A stretch of 45,575 nt of DNA from Alphaproteobacteria bacterium (GTDB taxonomy: Bacteria > Pseudomonadota > Alphaproteobacteria > MPNO01 > UBA2964): contig WHUE01000022.1 in assembly GCA_009377375.1 (NCBI GenBank), forward strand, positions 1 through 45,575, read 5' to 3'. Under the pieces are notes generated by a model. The model was not told the DNA's origin, did not search any database, and saw only the letters and a program-made list of their open reading frames with translations. The position numbers and the translations under genes were made by a program. Positions 7,292-16,302 of the stretch are shown piece by piece (within the stretch, counting starts at the first letter, position 1; each line of letters starts with the position of its first letter).

Positions 7292-9274
7292 ATGGTCGAG
7301 TCGCTTGTCGGTGCGCTGTTCGAGATCACGCGCGGCGTTCATCTGCTCTACCTGTTCATCGGCGTGGCGATGGGCCTCGTGGTGGGCATCTTCCCCGGTC
7401 TCGGCGGGATCGTCGGCCTCTCGCTGCTGCTGCCCTTCCTCTACGGCGTGGATCCCACCTCGGCGCTGGCGATGCTGGTCGGGCTGGTCGCGATTATCCC
7501 GACATCCGACACGTTCACCTCGGTCCTGATGGGCATTCCGGGGTCGAGCGCGTCTCAGGCCACGGTGCTCGACGGCTTCCCGCTCGCCAAGAAGGGCGAG
7601 GCCGCGCGCGCGCTCGGCGCCGCGTTCTCGGCCTCGCTCTACGGCGGGCTCATCGGCGCGGTGATCCTGACCTTCGTGATCGTCGCCGCCCGGCCGGTCA
7701 TCCTGCTGTTCACCTCGGCCGAGCTGTTCATGCTGACCATACTCGGGCTGTCGATGGTGGGCGTGCTGGCGGGGTCGAGCCTCGTCAAGGGACTGCTTGC
7801 ATGCGGGCTCGGCCTGCTGATCGGCGCGCTCGGCGGCGCGCCGGCGACCGGCGAGTACCGCATGAGCTTCGACATTCCGTATCTGGGCGACGGGCTGCCG
7901 CTGGTGGTGATCGGGCTGGCCATGTTCGCCGTGCCGGAGATCGTCGACCTGCTGCGCCAGGGCGGCGCGATCGCCCGCGGGCAGGCGCTGGGACACGGGT
8001 GGATCCGGGGCATCAAGGACATGTGGGCGCATAAGTGGCTGTGCACGCGCTGTGCCGGGCTCGGCTGCCTCATCGGTGCGCTGCCGGGCCTCGGCGGCAG
8101 CGTGGTCGACTGGATCGCCTATGGCCACGTCAAGCAGACGGTCAAGGACACGTCGCAATTCGGCAAGGGCGACATCCGGGGCGTGCTGGCGCCGGAATCC
8201 GCCAACAACGCCAAGGAAGGCGGCGGGCTGATACCCACGCTGCTGTTCGCGATTCCGGGCTCGGGCAGCATGGCGGTCTTCCTCGGCGGGCTCACCCTCA
8301 TCGGGCTGGAGCCGGGGCCCCGCATGGTCGAGGGCAAGCTGGACCTCACCTACATCATCATCTGGTCGCTGGCGCTGGCCAACGTCATCGGCGCGGGATC
8401 CTGTCTGCTTCTTTCATCGTGGGTCGCGAAGCTGACCACGATCCGTTACGTCTACCTTGCGCCGTTCATGATCATGGTGATCTGCTTCGCCGCCTTTCAG
8501 GCGACGCGCTCGCTGGGCGACCTGGTCACACTGTTCACCATCGGGCTGCTGGGAGTCCTGCTGAAGCGGTTCGGCTGGCCGCGACCGGCCTTCCTGATCG
8601 GGTTCGTGCTTGCCGACGGCTCTGAAACCTATCTCTACCAGGCGGTCCAGTTCTACGGCTGGGAATTCCTCGCACGCCCGGGTGTACTGATCATCGCGGC
8701 GATCATCGTGATCTCGGTGTGGCTCGGAATCAGGAACGCGCCCAAGCAGGAAGCGGCAATCGCGGAAGGCACGGCGACCGCCAAGGCGACCGACATGCGC
8801 CCGCAGGCGATTTTCGCGGCCCTGGTGCTCGCCCTCTTCGCCTGGGGGCTGGTCGACGGGCTGCAAAGATCGTTCCTCGGCGGAATCTACACCATCGGCA
8901 TCGGCGTGGCGATGCTGCCGCTCGCGATCTACATGCTTTACGTCACCGCAACCAACAGGACCGACAACATCGCCAATTACGACCACGAGGTCGAGGGAGA
9001 GCATGTCGGGAGCACGGACGTTGCGTCCCTGACGCATTACCTGCTGTGGCTGGGGGCCTTCATCGCGGCGATCGCGCTGGTCGGATTCTGGCTCTCCATC
9101 ACCGCGTTCTTCATCATCTTCCTTCGGGCCAAGTCCGACGCGTCGTGGCTGCGCATCCTCACGCTCACGGTCTGCGGCGTCGGGTTCATCACCGCGCTGT
9201 CCTGGATCATGGTGCTCAACTTCCCCGCCGGGCTGCTGCAGGAATACTTCGTCCTGCCCTGGCCGCTAAGCTAG
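7292..9274 (+). CDS. Fused TctA-TctB permease of a tripartite tricarboxylate transporter
   Basis: A 660-residue membrane protein. Residues 1 to about 480 are a full TctA domain, with GLVVGIFPGLGGIVGLSLLL near the N-terminus, VLMGIPGSSASQATVLDGFP, APESANNAKEGGGLIPTLLF and FAIPGSGSMAVFLGGLTLIG. A polar, alanine-rich linker follows at about 481-503 (KQEAAIAEGTATAKATD). Residues 504-660 contain the four to five hydrophobic segments of a TctB domain. The two subunits are normally separate proteins, as in the first system of this window. There is no separate tctB nearby, which supports a genuine fusion. A GGGAGGGG ribosome site precedes the ATG. The next gene starts 9 bp after the stop, so they are likely co-transcribed. 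Confidence 0.9.
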   Translation: MVESLVGALFEITRGVHLLYLFIGVAMGLVVGIFPGLGGIVGLSLLLPFLYGVDPTSALAMLVGLVAIIPTSDTFTSVLMGIPGSSASQATVLDGFPLAKKGEAARALGAAFSASLYGGLIGAVILTFVIVAARPVILLFTSAELFMLTILGLSMVGVLAGSSLVKGLLACGLGLLIGALGGAPATGEYRMSFDIPYLGDGLPLVVIGLAMFAVPEIVDLLRQGGAIARGQALGHGWIRGIKDMWAHKWLCTRCAGLGCLIGALPGLGGSVVDWIAYGHVKQTVKDTSQFGKGDIRGVLAPESANNAKEGGGLIPTLLFAIPGSGSMAVFLGGLTLIGLEPGPRMVEGKLDLTYIIIWSLALANVIGAGSCLLLSSWVAKLTTIRYVYLAPFMIMVICFAAFQATRSLGDLVTLFTIGLLGVLLKRFGWPRPAFLIGFVLADGSETYLYQAVQFYGWEFLARPGVLIIAAIIVISVWLGIRNAPKQEAAIAEGTATAKATDMRPQAIFAALVLALFAWGLVDGLQRSFLGGIYTIGIGVAMLPLAIYMLYVTATNRTDNIANYDHEVEGEHVGSTDVASLTHYLLWLGAFIAAIALVGFWLSITAFFIIFLRAKSDASWLRILTLTVCGVGFITALSWIMVLNFPAGLLQEYFVLPWPLS

Positions 9275-9283
9275 GCACGCCGC

Positions 9284-10471
9284 ATGAAACGCAGCACGGA
9301 CCGCATCCTCACGACCCATACGGGCAGCCTGCCCCGCCCCGCCGACCTGATGACGCTGCTCAACGCCAGGGAGCTGGACGCCGGCTACGACAGGGCGGAA
9401 TTCGCCCGCCGGGTGCGCGGGGCCATCGCGGACATCGCCGACAGGCAGGCGGAGTGCGGGCTGGACGTCATCGGCGACGGCGAGCACAGCAAGGTCAACT
9501 GGATGGCCTATGCCCGCGCCCGCCTCGACGGGCTGGAGGAGATCGACGCCCCGGTCAGCTTCCGCGGCGAGACGCGCGATTCGCTGGCCTTCTCCGGCGC
9601 CTATGACGACATGAAGCTGATGCTGGCCGCCCGGTCCGGCGAGCTGGTGCCCAAGCGCGCGGCGCGGCCCAAGGCCTTCGTCTGCGCCGGCCCGATCCGC
9701 TATGTCGGCCATGACGACGTGCGCGCCGACGTCGAGAACCTGCGGGCGGCGGTGGGCGGGGTGAAATGCGAGGAGGCGTTCATGACGGCGATCTCGCCGT
9801 CGAACCTCGAGCTCTACTACGAGAACCGCTACTACGGCTCCGACGAGGAATATCTGACGGCGCTCGCCGACGCCATGCACGAGGAATACAAGGCGATCGT
9901 CGACGGCGGGTTCGTCCTGCAGATCGACGACCCGCGCATGGCGACCCATTACAACCGCACCCCCGGCGCGACGGTGGAGGAATGCCGCGAGTTCATCGCG
10001 CTCCGCGTCGAGGCGGTGAACCACGCGCTGCGCGGCATTCCCGCGGAAAAAGTGCGGTTCCACACCTGCTACAGCGTCAACATCGCGCCGCGCGTGCACG
10101 ATTTCGAGCTGCGCCACTTCGTCGACCTGATGCTGAAGATCGACGCCGCCGCCTATGTGATCGAGGGCGCCAACCCGCGCCACGAGCACGAGTGGGAGAT
10201 CTGGCGGGACACGAAGCTGCCCGACGGCAAGCTGCTGATCCCCGGCGTGGTGTCGCACTGCGTCCACCTGGTCGAGCACCCGGAGCTGGTCGCCCAGCGC
10301 ATCGAGCGCTTCGCCGGCGTGGTCGGACGCGAGAACGTCATCGCCGGCACCGATTGCGGTTTCGGCACATCCGGGGCCGGGGACGAGGTCCATCCTGAAA
10401 TCGCCTGGGCCAAGCTGGACGCGCTGGTCGCCGGCGCGCGGCTGGCCAGCAAACGTCTCTGGCCGGGCTGA
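9284..10471 (+). CDS. MetE-core (cobalamin-independent methionine synthase C-terminal) family protein, paralogue 1
   Basis: A 395-residue protein matching only the C-terminal catalytic barrel of MetE. The N-terminus reads ILTTHTGSLPRP, the usual family start. Zinc ligands of the family are all present: H260 and C262 (HTCY), E294 (VIEGAN) and C358 (GTDCGFG). Family members transfer methyl or alkyl groups to or from thiols; the family includes short methionine synthases and epoxyalkane:coenzyme M transferase. The gene starts 9 bp after the fused TctA-TctB permease and is followed by a luciferase-like monooxygenase, so a role in handling an imported compound is more likely than bulk methionine synthesis. 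Two further paralogues lie at 42977-45320. The substrate is unknown. Confidence 0.82.
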   Translation: MKRSTDRILTTHTGSLPRPADLMTLLNARELDAGYDRAEFARRVRGAIADIADRQAECGLDVIGDGEHSKVNWMAYARARLDGLEEIDAPVSFRGETRDSLAFSGAYDDMKLMLAARSGELVPKRAARPKAFVCAGPIRYVGHDDVRADVENLRAAVGGVKCEEAFMTAISPSNLELYYENRYYGSDEEYLTALADAMHEEYKAIVDGGFVLQIDDPRMATHYNRTPGATVEECREFIALRVEAVNHALRGIPAEKVRFHTCYSVNIAPRVHDFELRHFVDLMLKIDAAAYVIEGANPRHEHEWEIWRDTKLPDGKLLIPGVVSHCVHLVEHPELVAQRIERFAGVVGRENVIAGTDCGFGTSGAGDEVHPEIAWAKLDALVAGARLASKRLWPG

Positions 10472-10533
10472 CGGCGGGCGCGGGGGGCGCTATACAGGCG
10501 CGTCAGATTCACAGGTCGGGAGCCCGGACGCCG

Positions 10534-11568
10534 ATGTCGCCGAACAGGAAGATGCAGTACGGAATCGCCGTGCGCGGTCAGTACCACGCGAAGGACGACA
10601 TCCGCGCCCGGTTCGAGGAGATCGTCGAGCAGGCGAAGCTGGCCGAGGCGCTGGGCTACGACTCCATCACCAAGACCTCGCATTATTCGGCCCATCCCTG
10701 GCAGAACTTCCAGCAGCTTCCGATCCTCGCCCGGCTGACGGCGGAAACGAGCAGGCTGCGGCTCAACGCCGGAATCGTGCTGCTGTCGCTGCACAAGCCG
10801 CTGGACATCGCCGAACAGCTCGCCACCATCGACATAATGTCCAACGGGCGGCTGATCTTCGGCGCGGCGCTCGGCTACCGCGACGTGGAGTTCAAGGGGT
10901 TCGGCACCACGACGAAGGAGCGCGGCAAGCGCTTCACCGAGAACCTGATCGCCATCAAGCGGCTGTGGACCGAGGACACGGTCGACATGGAAGGCAGCCA
11001 TTTCACGCTGGACGGCGCGTCCTGCTGTCCGCACCCGCTGCAGAAGCCGCACCCGCCGATCTGGATCGGCGCCAACGCCGACGGGGCCTTGCGCCGCGCC
11101 GCGCAGTACGGCGACTGCTGGTACATCAACCCGCATAACCGGATCGACACGATCCAGCGCCAGCTCGACCTCTACAAGGCGGCGCTGGACGAGTTCGGCA
11201 AGCCCTTCCCCGACGAGCTGCCGATGCGGCGCGAGGTGTTCGTCGCCGGGACGCGGGCGGAGGCGATACGGCTCTGCGCGCCGTACCTCAAGGACAAGTA
11301 CGACGCCTACCAGCAGTGGGGCCAGCAGAAGCAGATGCCGGAGGGCGACGACGACCTCTCCATGGTGTTCGAGGAGTTGACCGCCAACCGCTTCATCATC
11401 GGCAGCCCGGACGACGTGACCGAGCAGATCGCGGAACTGCACAAATCGCTCGGCGTGAACCACCTCATCATGTCGATGCAGTGGTCCGACATGCCGCAGT
11501 CGATGGTCGACGACGCCATGCACCTGATGGCGGAGAAGGTCTTTCCCCAGGTCGAGCAGGCGATCTAG
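10534..11568 (+). CDS. LLM class flavin-dependent oxidoreductase (luciferase-like)
   Basis: A 344-residue protein of the bacterial luciferase/LLM family, a TIM-barrel enzyme that uses reduced FMN or F420. Recognisable stretches are AKLAEALGYDSITKTSH (strand-helix after the first loop), LNAGIVLLSLHKPLDIAEQ (family IGTGV-like strand), MSNGRLIFGAALGY (the common NGRxxxGxGxG region), and PHPPIWIGANADGALRRAA. The end, LGVNHLIMSMQWSDMPQSMV, is the usual closing strand. It lies 62 bp after the MetE-core gene on the same strand, probably in one operon. Members oxidise alkanesulfonates, nitrilotriacetate, limonene and many other compounds; the substrate cannot be assigned. Its TAG stop overlaps the stop of the convergent transporter gene. 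Confidence 0.9.
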   Translation: MSPNRKMQYGIAVRGQYHAKDDIRARFEEIVEQAKLAEALGYDSITKTSHYSAHPWQNFQQLPILARLTAETSRLRLNAGIVLLSLHKPLDIAEQLATIDIMSNGRLIFGAALGYRDVEFKGFGTTTKERGKRFTENLIAIKRLWTEDTVDMEGSHFTLDGASCCPHPLQKPHPPIWIGANADGALRRAAQYGDCWYINPHNRIDTIQRQLDLYKAALDEFGKPFPDELPMRREVFVAGTRAEAIRLCAPYLKDKYDAYQQWGQQKQMPEGDDDLSMVFEELTANRFIIGSPDDVTEQIAELHKSLGVNHLIMSMQWSDMPQSMVDDAMHLMAEKVFPQVEQAI

Positions 11569-12476
11569 GCTTCGCCGGTCGCCGCGTCCCGCCGCCGCCG
11601 GTGCGCGACCGCCTCGCGGTGGGCGATGTAGACGGAGGAGGCGAAGATCACCCCGCCGCCGATCCAGACCCAGCCGTCGGGGAGCTCGGCGAAGACCAGG
11701 TAGCCGATCAGCGCGGCGAAGGGCAGGCGGAAGAAGTCGAAGGGCAGCACCGCCGTCGCCGGCGCGGCCTGAAAGGCGCGCGACAGGAAGCGCTGGTTGA
11801 ACGTGGCGAACACGCCGATGGCGATCATATAGGCGAGCTGTTCCCAGGTCGGCGTCTGCCAGACCAGCGCGGCCGGAATCGCCATCATCGGCGTGACGTA
11901 GAGCATCAGGAACAGCACCACCTTGTCGGGGTGGTCCGACTGCGTCGTGTGGCGCACGATCACGTTGGAGGAGGCGTTCGCCAGCGCCGCGATCAGGACC
12001 AGGATCGCGCCGAGGCTGATTTCGGCGAAGCCCGGCCGCAGGATGATCAGCGCCCCGGCGAAGCCGACCAGCAGCGCAAGCGTACGGCGCAGCCGCAGCA
12101 CCTCGCCCAGGAACAGCACCGCCAGCAGCGTCGCCCAGAGCGGCGAGGTGAAGACCAGCGCCTGGCTTTCCGGCACCGGAATCATGCCGGCGCCCGGGAA
12201 ATACGTCATCACGAACACGAACCCGATGACCCCGCGCAACGCATAGGCCTTGTGATTCGTGCTCCGGAACAGGCCGGACCAGGCGCGGAACGCGAAGGGC
12301 AGCATCAGCACGAGATTCGTCACCACCCGGACGAAGCCGATCTCGAAGGGGTGTATCTCGCCGGCCATCTTGCGGACCAGCGTCGTCATGATGGTGAAGC
12401 TGGCGGCCGCGCAGACCATCCAGAACGCCCCGCGCACCACGGGCGGCGCGGCGGTGAAGCGGCTGCCGACGGTCAT
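11565..12476 (-). CDS. DMT superfamily transporter with two EamA domains
   Basis: A 303-residue protein with about ten transmembrane helices and the internal duplication of the EamA (DUF6) family. The first repeat reads AASFTIMTTLVRKMAGEIHP with the family's F/VRxxxxxLxLLPF pattern (VRVVTNLVLMLPFAF). The second begins at about residue 150 (SLGAILVLIAALANASSNVI). The first half ends FTSPLWATLLAVLFLGEVLR and the second RLPFAALIGYLVFAELPDG, the matching helix with the conserved glutamate. Such proteins export metabolites, amino acids or drugs across the inner membrane. It is 101 bp downstream of the molybdopterin-subunit gene on the same strand. The stop codon shares the CTAG at 11565-11568 with the convergent monooxygenase gene. 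Substrate unknown. Confidence 0.9.
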   Translation of the reverse strand: MTVGSRFTAAPPVVRGAFWMVCAAASFTIMTTLVRKMAGEIHPFEIGFVRVVTNLVLMLPFAFRAWSGLFRSTNHKAYALRGVIGFVFVMTYFPGAGMIPVPESQALVFTSPLWATLLAVLFLGEVLRLRRTLALLVGFAGALIILRPGFAEISLGAILVLIAALANASSNVIVRHTTQSDHPDKVVLFLMLYVTPMMAIPAALVWQTPTWEQLAYMIAIGVFATFNQRFLSRAFQAAPATAVLPFDFFRLPFAALIGYLVFAELPDGWVWIGGGVIFASSVYIAHREAVAHRRRRDAATGEA

Positions 12477-12534
12477 GCGGCGGAACGAGGCGAGGCGGAA
12501 ACTGTAAGGCGGGGCGTCATCGGCGGATCATACC

Positions 12535-12563
12535 CGCCGCCGGCCGGTCTGGCGACGGCGGCG
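12535..12563 (-). terminator. GC-rich hairpin between molybdopterin subunit and DMT transporter genes
   Basis: Arms CGCCGCCG (12535-12542) and CGGCGGCG (12556-12563), 8 bp with a 13-nt loop, lying just after the stop of the minus-strand gene ending at 12578. There is no T-tract. It may be an inefficient terminator or chance structure in very GC-rich DNA. Confidence 0.3.
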
Positions 12564-12577
12564 CGATGACGCATGCG

Positions 12578-14917
12578 TCAGGCCGCCCGCTTCCCCTTCG
12601 CCGCCCGGATCGCCTGCCAGACGCGGTGCGGGGTGGCGGGCATGTCGAACTCCTCCACCCCCAGCGGGGCCAGCGCGTTCATGATTGCCGCCATGACCGC
12701 GGGCGGCGCGCCGACCGTGCCGGATTCGCCGGCGCCCTTGACCCCGATGGGGTTGGTTTTGGTCGGCACCGGATGGGTCTCGATCTCGATCGACGGGAAG
12801 TCGGCCGCGCGCGGCATGCAGTAATCCATGAACGAGCCGGAGATGAGCTGGCCCGATTCCGCGTCGTAGACGATATCCTCCATCAGCACCTGGCCGACGC
12901 CCTGCGCCACGCCCCCGTGAAGCTGGCCCTTGAGCAGCAGCGGGTTCATCACCGTGCCGACGTCGTCGACGATATGCAGCCGGTCCAGCGCGACGAAGCC
13001 GGTCTCGGGGTCGATCTCGACCTCCGCCACCTGGCAGCCGTTGGGAAAGTTGCAGGGACCGATATCCCATTCGCCGACCGCGTCGAGCCCGATGCCGAAT
13101 TCCAGCGACGGGAAGCCGGCCGGGGCATAGGACGCCTTCGCCACGTCCATGATGCTAACCGTCCTGTCGGTGCCGGAGACGGTGTAGCCGCCCTCCGCGA
13201 ACTCCACATCCTCCACTGCGGCTTCCATCATATGGGCGGCGACCTTCCTGCCCTTGTCGATCACGCGGTCGGAGGCGATCCTGAGCGCCGAGCCGCCGAC
13301 CGACATGGAGCGCGAGGCCATGGTGCCCCGCCCGATGGTCACCTTGTCGGTGTCGCCCTGGATGAGGCGGACGTTCTCGAACGGCACGCCGAGCCATTCG
13401 GACACCATCTGGGCGTAGATCGTCTCGTGCCCCTGGCCGTGGCTGAACGTGCCGGCCAGCACGCTGACATTGCCCGAGGGATCGAAGCGGACCTCCATGC
13501 GCTCGTTCACCGCGCCGGCCGATTCCAGATAGGTGGACAGGCCGAGCCCGCGGAGCCGGCCGCGCGCCTCCGATTCGGCCTTGCGCGCGGCAAAGCCTTC
13601 CCAGTCGGAGAACTTCATCGCCTTGTCCATCACGGTCTCGAACTCGCCCGAATCGTAGGTGTAGTTGAGCGCGGTCCGGTAGGGCATCTGCGGCGGCTGG
13701 ACGAAGTTGCGGCGACGGATCTCGATCTTGTCGATGCCCATCTCGTCCGCCGCGCGGTCCAGCAGCCGCTCCAGCACGTAGGTCGCCTCCGGCCGCCCGG
13801 CGCCGCGATAGGGGCCGGTCGGCGCGGTGTTGGTGAACACGGACCGGGTCATGACATGGATCGCCGGCATGGCATAGACGCCGGACATCAGCGTCGCCGA
13901 ATGGGCCGGCGACACGCCCGCCCCGGCGGCCAGGTAGGCGCCGACATTGTAGATCTGGTCGAGCCTGAGCCCGAGAATCCTGCCCTCCTTGTCGAGCGCC
14001 AGCCCGGCGGTCAGCGTTTGGTCGCGGCCGTGGGTGTCGGTCATGAACCCTTCGGCCCGGTCGGCGATCCACTTCACCGGCCGGCCGACCTTCTTCGCCG
14101 CCCACAGCGCGAGAATGTCCTCCGGATACACCCCGCCCTTCATGCCGAACCCGCCGCCGACATCGCGGGCGATCACGTTGATCGCCGTTTCCGGTACCTT
14201 GAAGATCGCCTGCGCCAGCGCCTGCCGCATACGATGCGGTCCCTGGCAGCTCGCATGCAGGGTGTAGCGGTCGTCGGCGAAATCGTACTCGCCGATGCAG
14301 CCGCGCGGCTCCATCGAGACCGCGGTCAGCCGGTTGTTGTAGAGCGACAGCGTCGTGACGTGATGAGCGGCCTTGAACGCGGCGTCCGCCGCCTCGGCCG
14401 AGCCCATCTCGTGCTGGAAGGCGACGTTGTCGGGCGCGTCCTCCCACACCGCAGGCGCGCCGACCTCGACCGCCTTCGGCGCACTGGTGACGGCGGGCAG
14501 CGGCTCGTAATCCACCTCGACCAGCTCGGCGGCGTCGCGCGCCTGCTCCGGCGTCTCGGCGACAATGAAGGCGACCGGCGCGCCGAGACAGCGCGCCACG
14601 TCCTTCACCAGCCCGGGATAGAAGCCGCGCACCGGCGGCTTCGTCAGCAGGTTCATCGGGATCGAGGCGCAGGGGATGCCGCCGAGCCCGTCGGCGGCAT
14701 AGTCCTCGCCGGTCAGCACCAGCAGCACGCCGGGCGCACCCTTCGCGGCCCCGGCGTCGATCCCCCTGATCCGCGCATGGGCATGCGGGCTGCGCAGCAC
14801 CACGCCGTGGGTCATGTGCGGCAGCGACACGTCGTCGACATAGCGCGAGCGCCCGGTGAGGAAACGCGGGTCTTCCTTGCGGGGGACGGGTTGGCCGATG
14901 CCGTTCTTCATTGCCAC
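12578..14917 (-). CDS. Xanthine dehydrogenase family molybdopterin-binding subunit (CoxL-like), orphan 1
   Basis: A 779-residue protein of usual length for the large subunit of CO dehydrogenase/xanthine oxidase type hydroxylases. The start (GIGQPVPRKEDPRFLTGRSRY) is the family's N-terminal signature and leads into the a/b hammerhead domain. The molybdenum cofactor-binding part has ARDVGGGFGMKGGVYPED, the PYRGAGRPEATY loop and GQGHETIYAQM. The catalytic glutamate is present at about E731 in GVKGAGESG. The PYRGAGR loop differs from the AYRCSFR loop of true CO dehydrogenase, so CO oxidation is unlikely. Such enzymes hydroxylate N-heterocycles, aldehydes or aromatic acids, normally with an iron-sulfur and an FAD subunit. 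Neither partner gene is adjacent, so this is an orphan that must borrow partners. Confidence 0.9.
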   Translation of the reverse strand: MAMKNGIGQPVPRKEDPRFLTGRSRYVDDVSLPHMTHGVVLRSPHAHARIRGIDAGAAKGAPGVLLVLTGEDYAADGLGGIPCASIPMNLLTKPPVRGFYPGLVKDVARCLGAPVAFIVAETPEQARDAAELVEVDYEPLPAVTSAPKAVEVGAPAVWEDAPDNVAFQHEMGSAEAADAAFKAAHHVTTLSLYNNRLTAVSMEPRGCIGEYDFADDRYTLHASCQGPHRMRQALAQAIFKVPETAINVIARDVGGGFGMKGGVYPEDILALWAAKKVGRPVKWIADRAEGFMTDTHGRDQTLTAGLALDKEGRILGLRLDQIYNVGAYLAAGAGVSPAHSATLMSGVYAMPAIHVMTRSVFTNTAPTGPYRGAGRPEATYVLERLLDRAADEMGIDKIEIRRRNFVQPPQMPYRTALNYTYDSGEFETVMDKAMKFSDWEGFAARKAESEARGRLRGLGLSTYLESAGAVNERMEVRFDPSGNVSVLAGTFSHGQGHETIYAQMVSEWLGVPFENVRLIQGDTDKVTIGRGTMASRSMSVGGSALRIASDRVIDKGRKVAAHMMEAAVEDVEFAEGGYTVSGTDRTVSIMDVAKASYAPAGFPSLEFGIGLDAVGEWDIGPCNFPNGCQVAEVEIDPETGFVALDRLHIVDDVGTVMNPLLLKGQLHGGVAQGVGQVLMEDIVYDAESGQLISGSFMDYCMPRAADFPSIEIETHPVPTKTNPIGVKGAGESGTVGAPPAVMAAIMNALAPLGVEEFDMPATPHRVWQAIRAAKGKRAA

Positions 14918-14950
14918 TGTGCTGTCTCCTTGCCGTTTGCGCCGACGGGC

Positions 14951-14991
14951 GCGATCCTAGTGCCTAACCACGGTATGATCGAGAGGATCGC
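14951..14991. promoter_or_regulatory. Inverted repeat in the divergent region between molybdopterin subunit and chrA
   Basis: Perfect 8-bp arms GCGATCCT (14951-14958) and AGGATCGC (14984-14991) separated by 25 bp, in the 161-bp gap between two divergent genes. The centre-to-centre spacing of 33 bp is close to three helical turns, which would allow a dimeric regulator to bind two faces. The regulator is unknown. Confidence 0.35.
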
Positions 14992-15009
14992 GCATCATAA
15001 TCGTGCAGC

Positions 15010-15038
15010 TTGATCCGTTCCGGTCGAGTATCGATAAT
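15010..15038 (+). promoter_or_regulatory. Sigma-70-type promoter for chrA
   Basis: A -35 box TTGATC (15010-15015) and a -10 box GATAAT (15033-15038) are spaced 17 bp apart. They match the sigma-70 consensus at 4 of 6 and 5 of 6 positions. The expected start of transcription is near 15045, about 34 bases before the chosen ATG at 15079. This is the best sigma-70-like promoter I see in the window. Confidence 0.6.
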
Positions 15039-15078
15039 TCCGCGAACATTCGGACGGCGAACGTCTGCCGGGGGGCTC

Positions 15079-16296
15079 ATGGGCGAGGATACGACGACAC
15101 CGGTGCAGCGTCAGCCCGTCCGGCTGGTGTTTCTTGCCTTTCTCCAGCTCGGCCTGACGTCGTTCGGCGGCCCGGTCGCCCATCTCGGTTATTTCCGCGA
15201 GGCATTCGTGGTGCGCCGCCGCTGGATCGAGGAGCGGGCCTATGCCGACCTCGTGGCGCTTTGCCAGTTCCTGCCGGGACCGGCCTCGAGCCAGGTCGGG
15301 ATCGGCATCGGTCTGGCCAAGGCGGGGCTGCCCGGCGCCTTCGCGGCATGGTTTGCCTTCACCATGCCGTCGGCCATCGCGCTCACGCTCTTCGGGTACG
15401 GCGTGGTGGCGCATCAGGACGCGATGCCCGGCGGGGTGCTGCACGGGCTCAAGGTCGTTGCCGTCGCGGTCGTCGCCCAGGCGGTCTGGGGCATGGCCCG
15501 GACGCTGTGCCCGGATGCGCCCCGCGCGACGCTGGCGGTGCTGGCGGCGGCGGGAATGCTCGCTGCGCCCACGCCGCTCGCCCAGGTCGCCGTCATCGCG
15601 GCGGGCGGGCTTATCGGCCTTGCCCTGCTGCGGACGGAGGCGGAGCCGGACCACGTGCCGCTCGGAATCGAGGTCGGCCGGGGCACGGCAATCGCCTCGC
15701 TGGCGCTGTTCTTCGCGCTCCTGGTGGGCCTGCCGCTGCTGGCGGCGGCGTACCCGTCGCAGACGCTCGCGCTGGTGGACAGCTTCTACCGCTCCGGCTC
15801 GCTGGTGTTCGGTGGCGGCCACGTGGTTCTGCCGCTGCTCCAGTCCGAGGTGGTGCCGCCGGGCTGGGTCTCCAACGACGCCTTCCTCGCCGGCTACGGC
15901 GCGGCGCAGGCGGTGCCGGGACCGCTGTTCACCTTCGCCGCCTATCTCGGCGCCGTGATGCTGCCGGAGCCGAACCTGTGGGCGGGGGCGGCGATCTGCC
16001 TCGTCGCGATCTTCATGCCGTCCTTTCTGCTGGTCGTCGGTGCGCTGCCCTTCTGGGACGCGCTGCGGCGCCTGCATCCGGTGCGGAAGGCGCTGCTCGG
16101 GGTCAACGCCGCCGTGGTCGGGCTGCTGCTGGCCGCGCTCTACGATCCGGTCTGGACCAGCGCCATCAGGGGGCCGGGCGATTTCGTCCTGGCGATGGCC
16201 GCCTTCACGCTGCTGGTGTTCTGGAAGCTGCCGCCCTGGCTCGTGGTCGTGCTGACGGCGGCGGGCGGATGGGGGCTGCAGCTTATCGGCGGCTGA
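15079..16296 (+). CDS. chrA: Chromate transporter family protein (ChrA, two-domain type)
   Basis: A 405-residue membrane protein with the ATG at 15079 (MGEDTTTP) after a G-rich ribosome site; the open frame extends 23 codons upstream but into the promoter. It has the duplicated CHR architecture: the first half carries LTSFGGPVAHLGYFREAF and QFLPGPASSQVGIGIG, and the second half carries SLVFGGGHVVLPLLQSEVV and GAAQAVPGPLFTFAAYLGA. These FGGP/FGGGH and PGP motifs define the family. ChrA pumps chromate out of the cytoplasm; some homologues have other or unknown roles. No chrB regulator is adjacent. It is transcribed divergently from the orphan molybdopterin subunit and converges with the flavin monooxygenase gene with only 6 bp between the stops. 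Confidence 0.92.
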   Translation: MGEDTTTPVQRQPVRLVFLAFLQLGLTSFGGPVAHLGYFREAFVVRRRWIEERAYADLVALCQFLPGPASSQVGIGIGLAKAGLPGAFAAWFAFTMPSAIALTLFGYGVVAHQDAMPGGVLHGLKVVAVAVVAQAVWGMARTLCPDAPRATLAVLAAAGMLAAPTPLAQVAVIAAGGLIGLALLRTEAEPDHVPLGIEVGRGTAIASLALFFALLVGLPLLAAAYPSQTLALVDSFYRSGSLVFGGGHVVLPLLQSEVVPPGWVSNDAFLAGYGAAQAVPGPLFTFAAYLGAVMLPEPNLWAGAAICLVAIFMPSFLLVVGALPFWDALRRLHPVRKALLGVNAAVVGLLLAALYDPVWTSAIRGPGDFVLAMAAFTLLVFWKLPPWLVVVLTAAGGWGLQLIGG

Positions 16297-16302
16297 TCCT
16301 GC

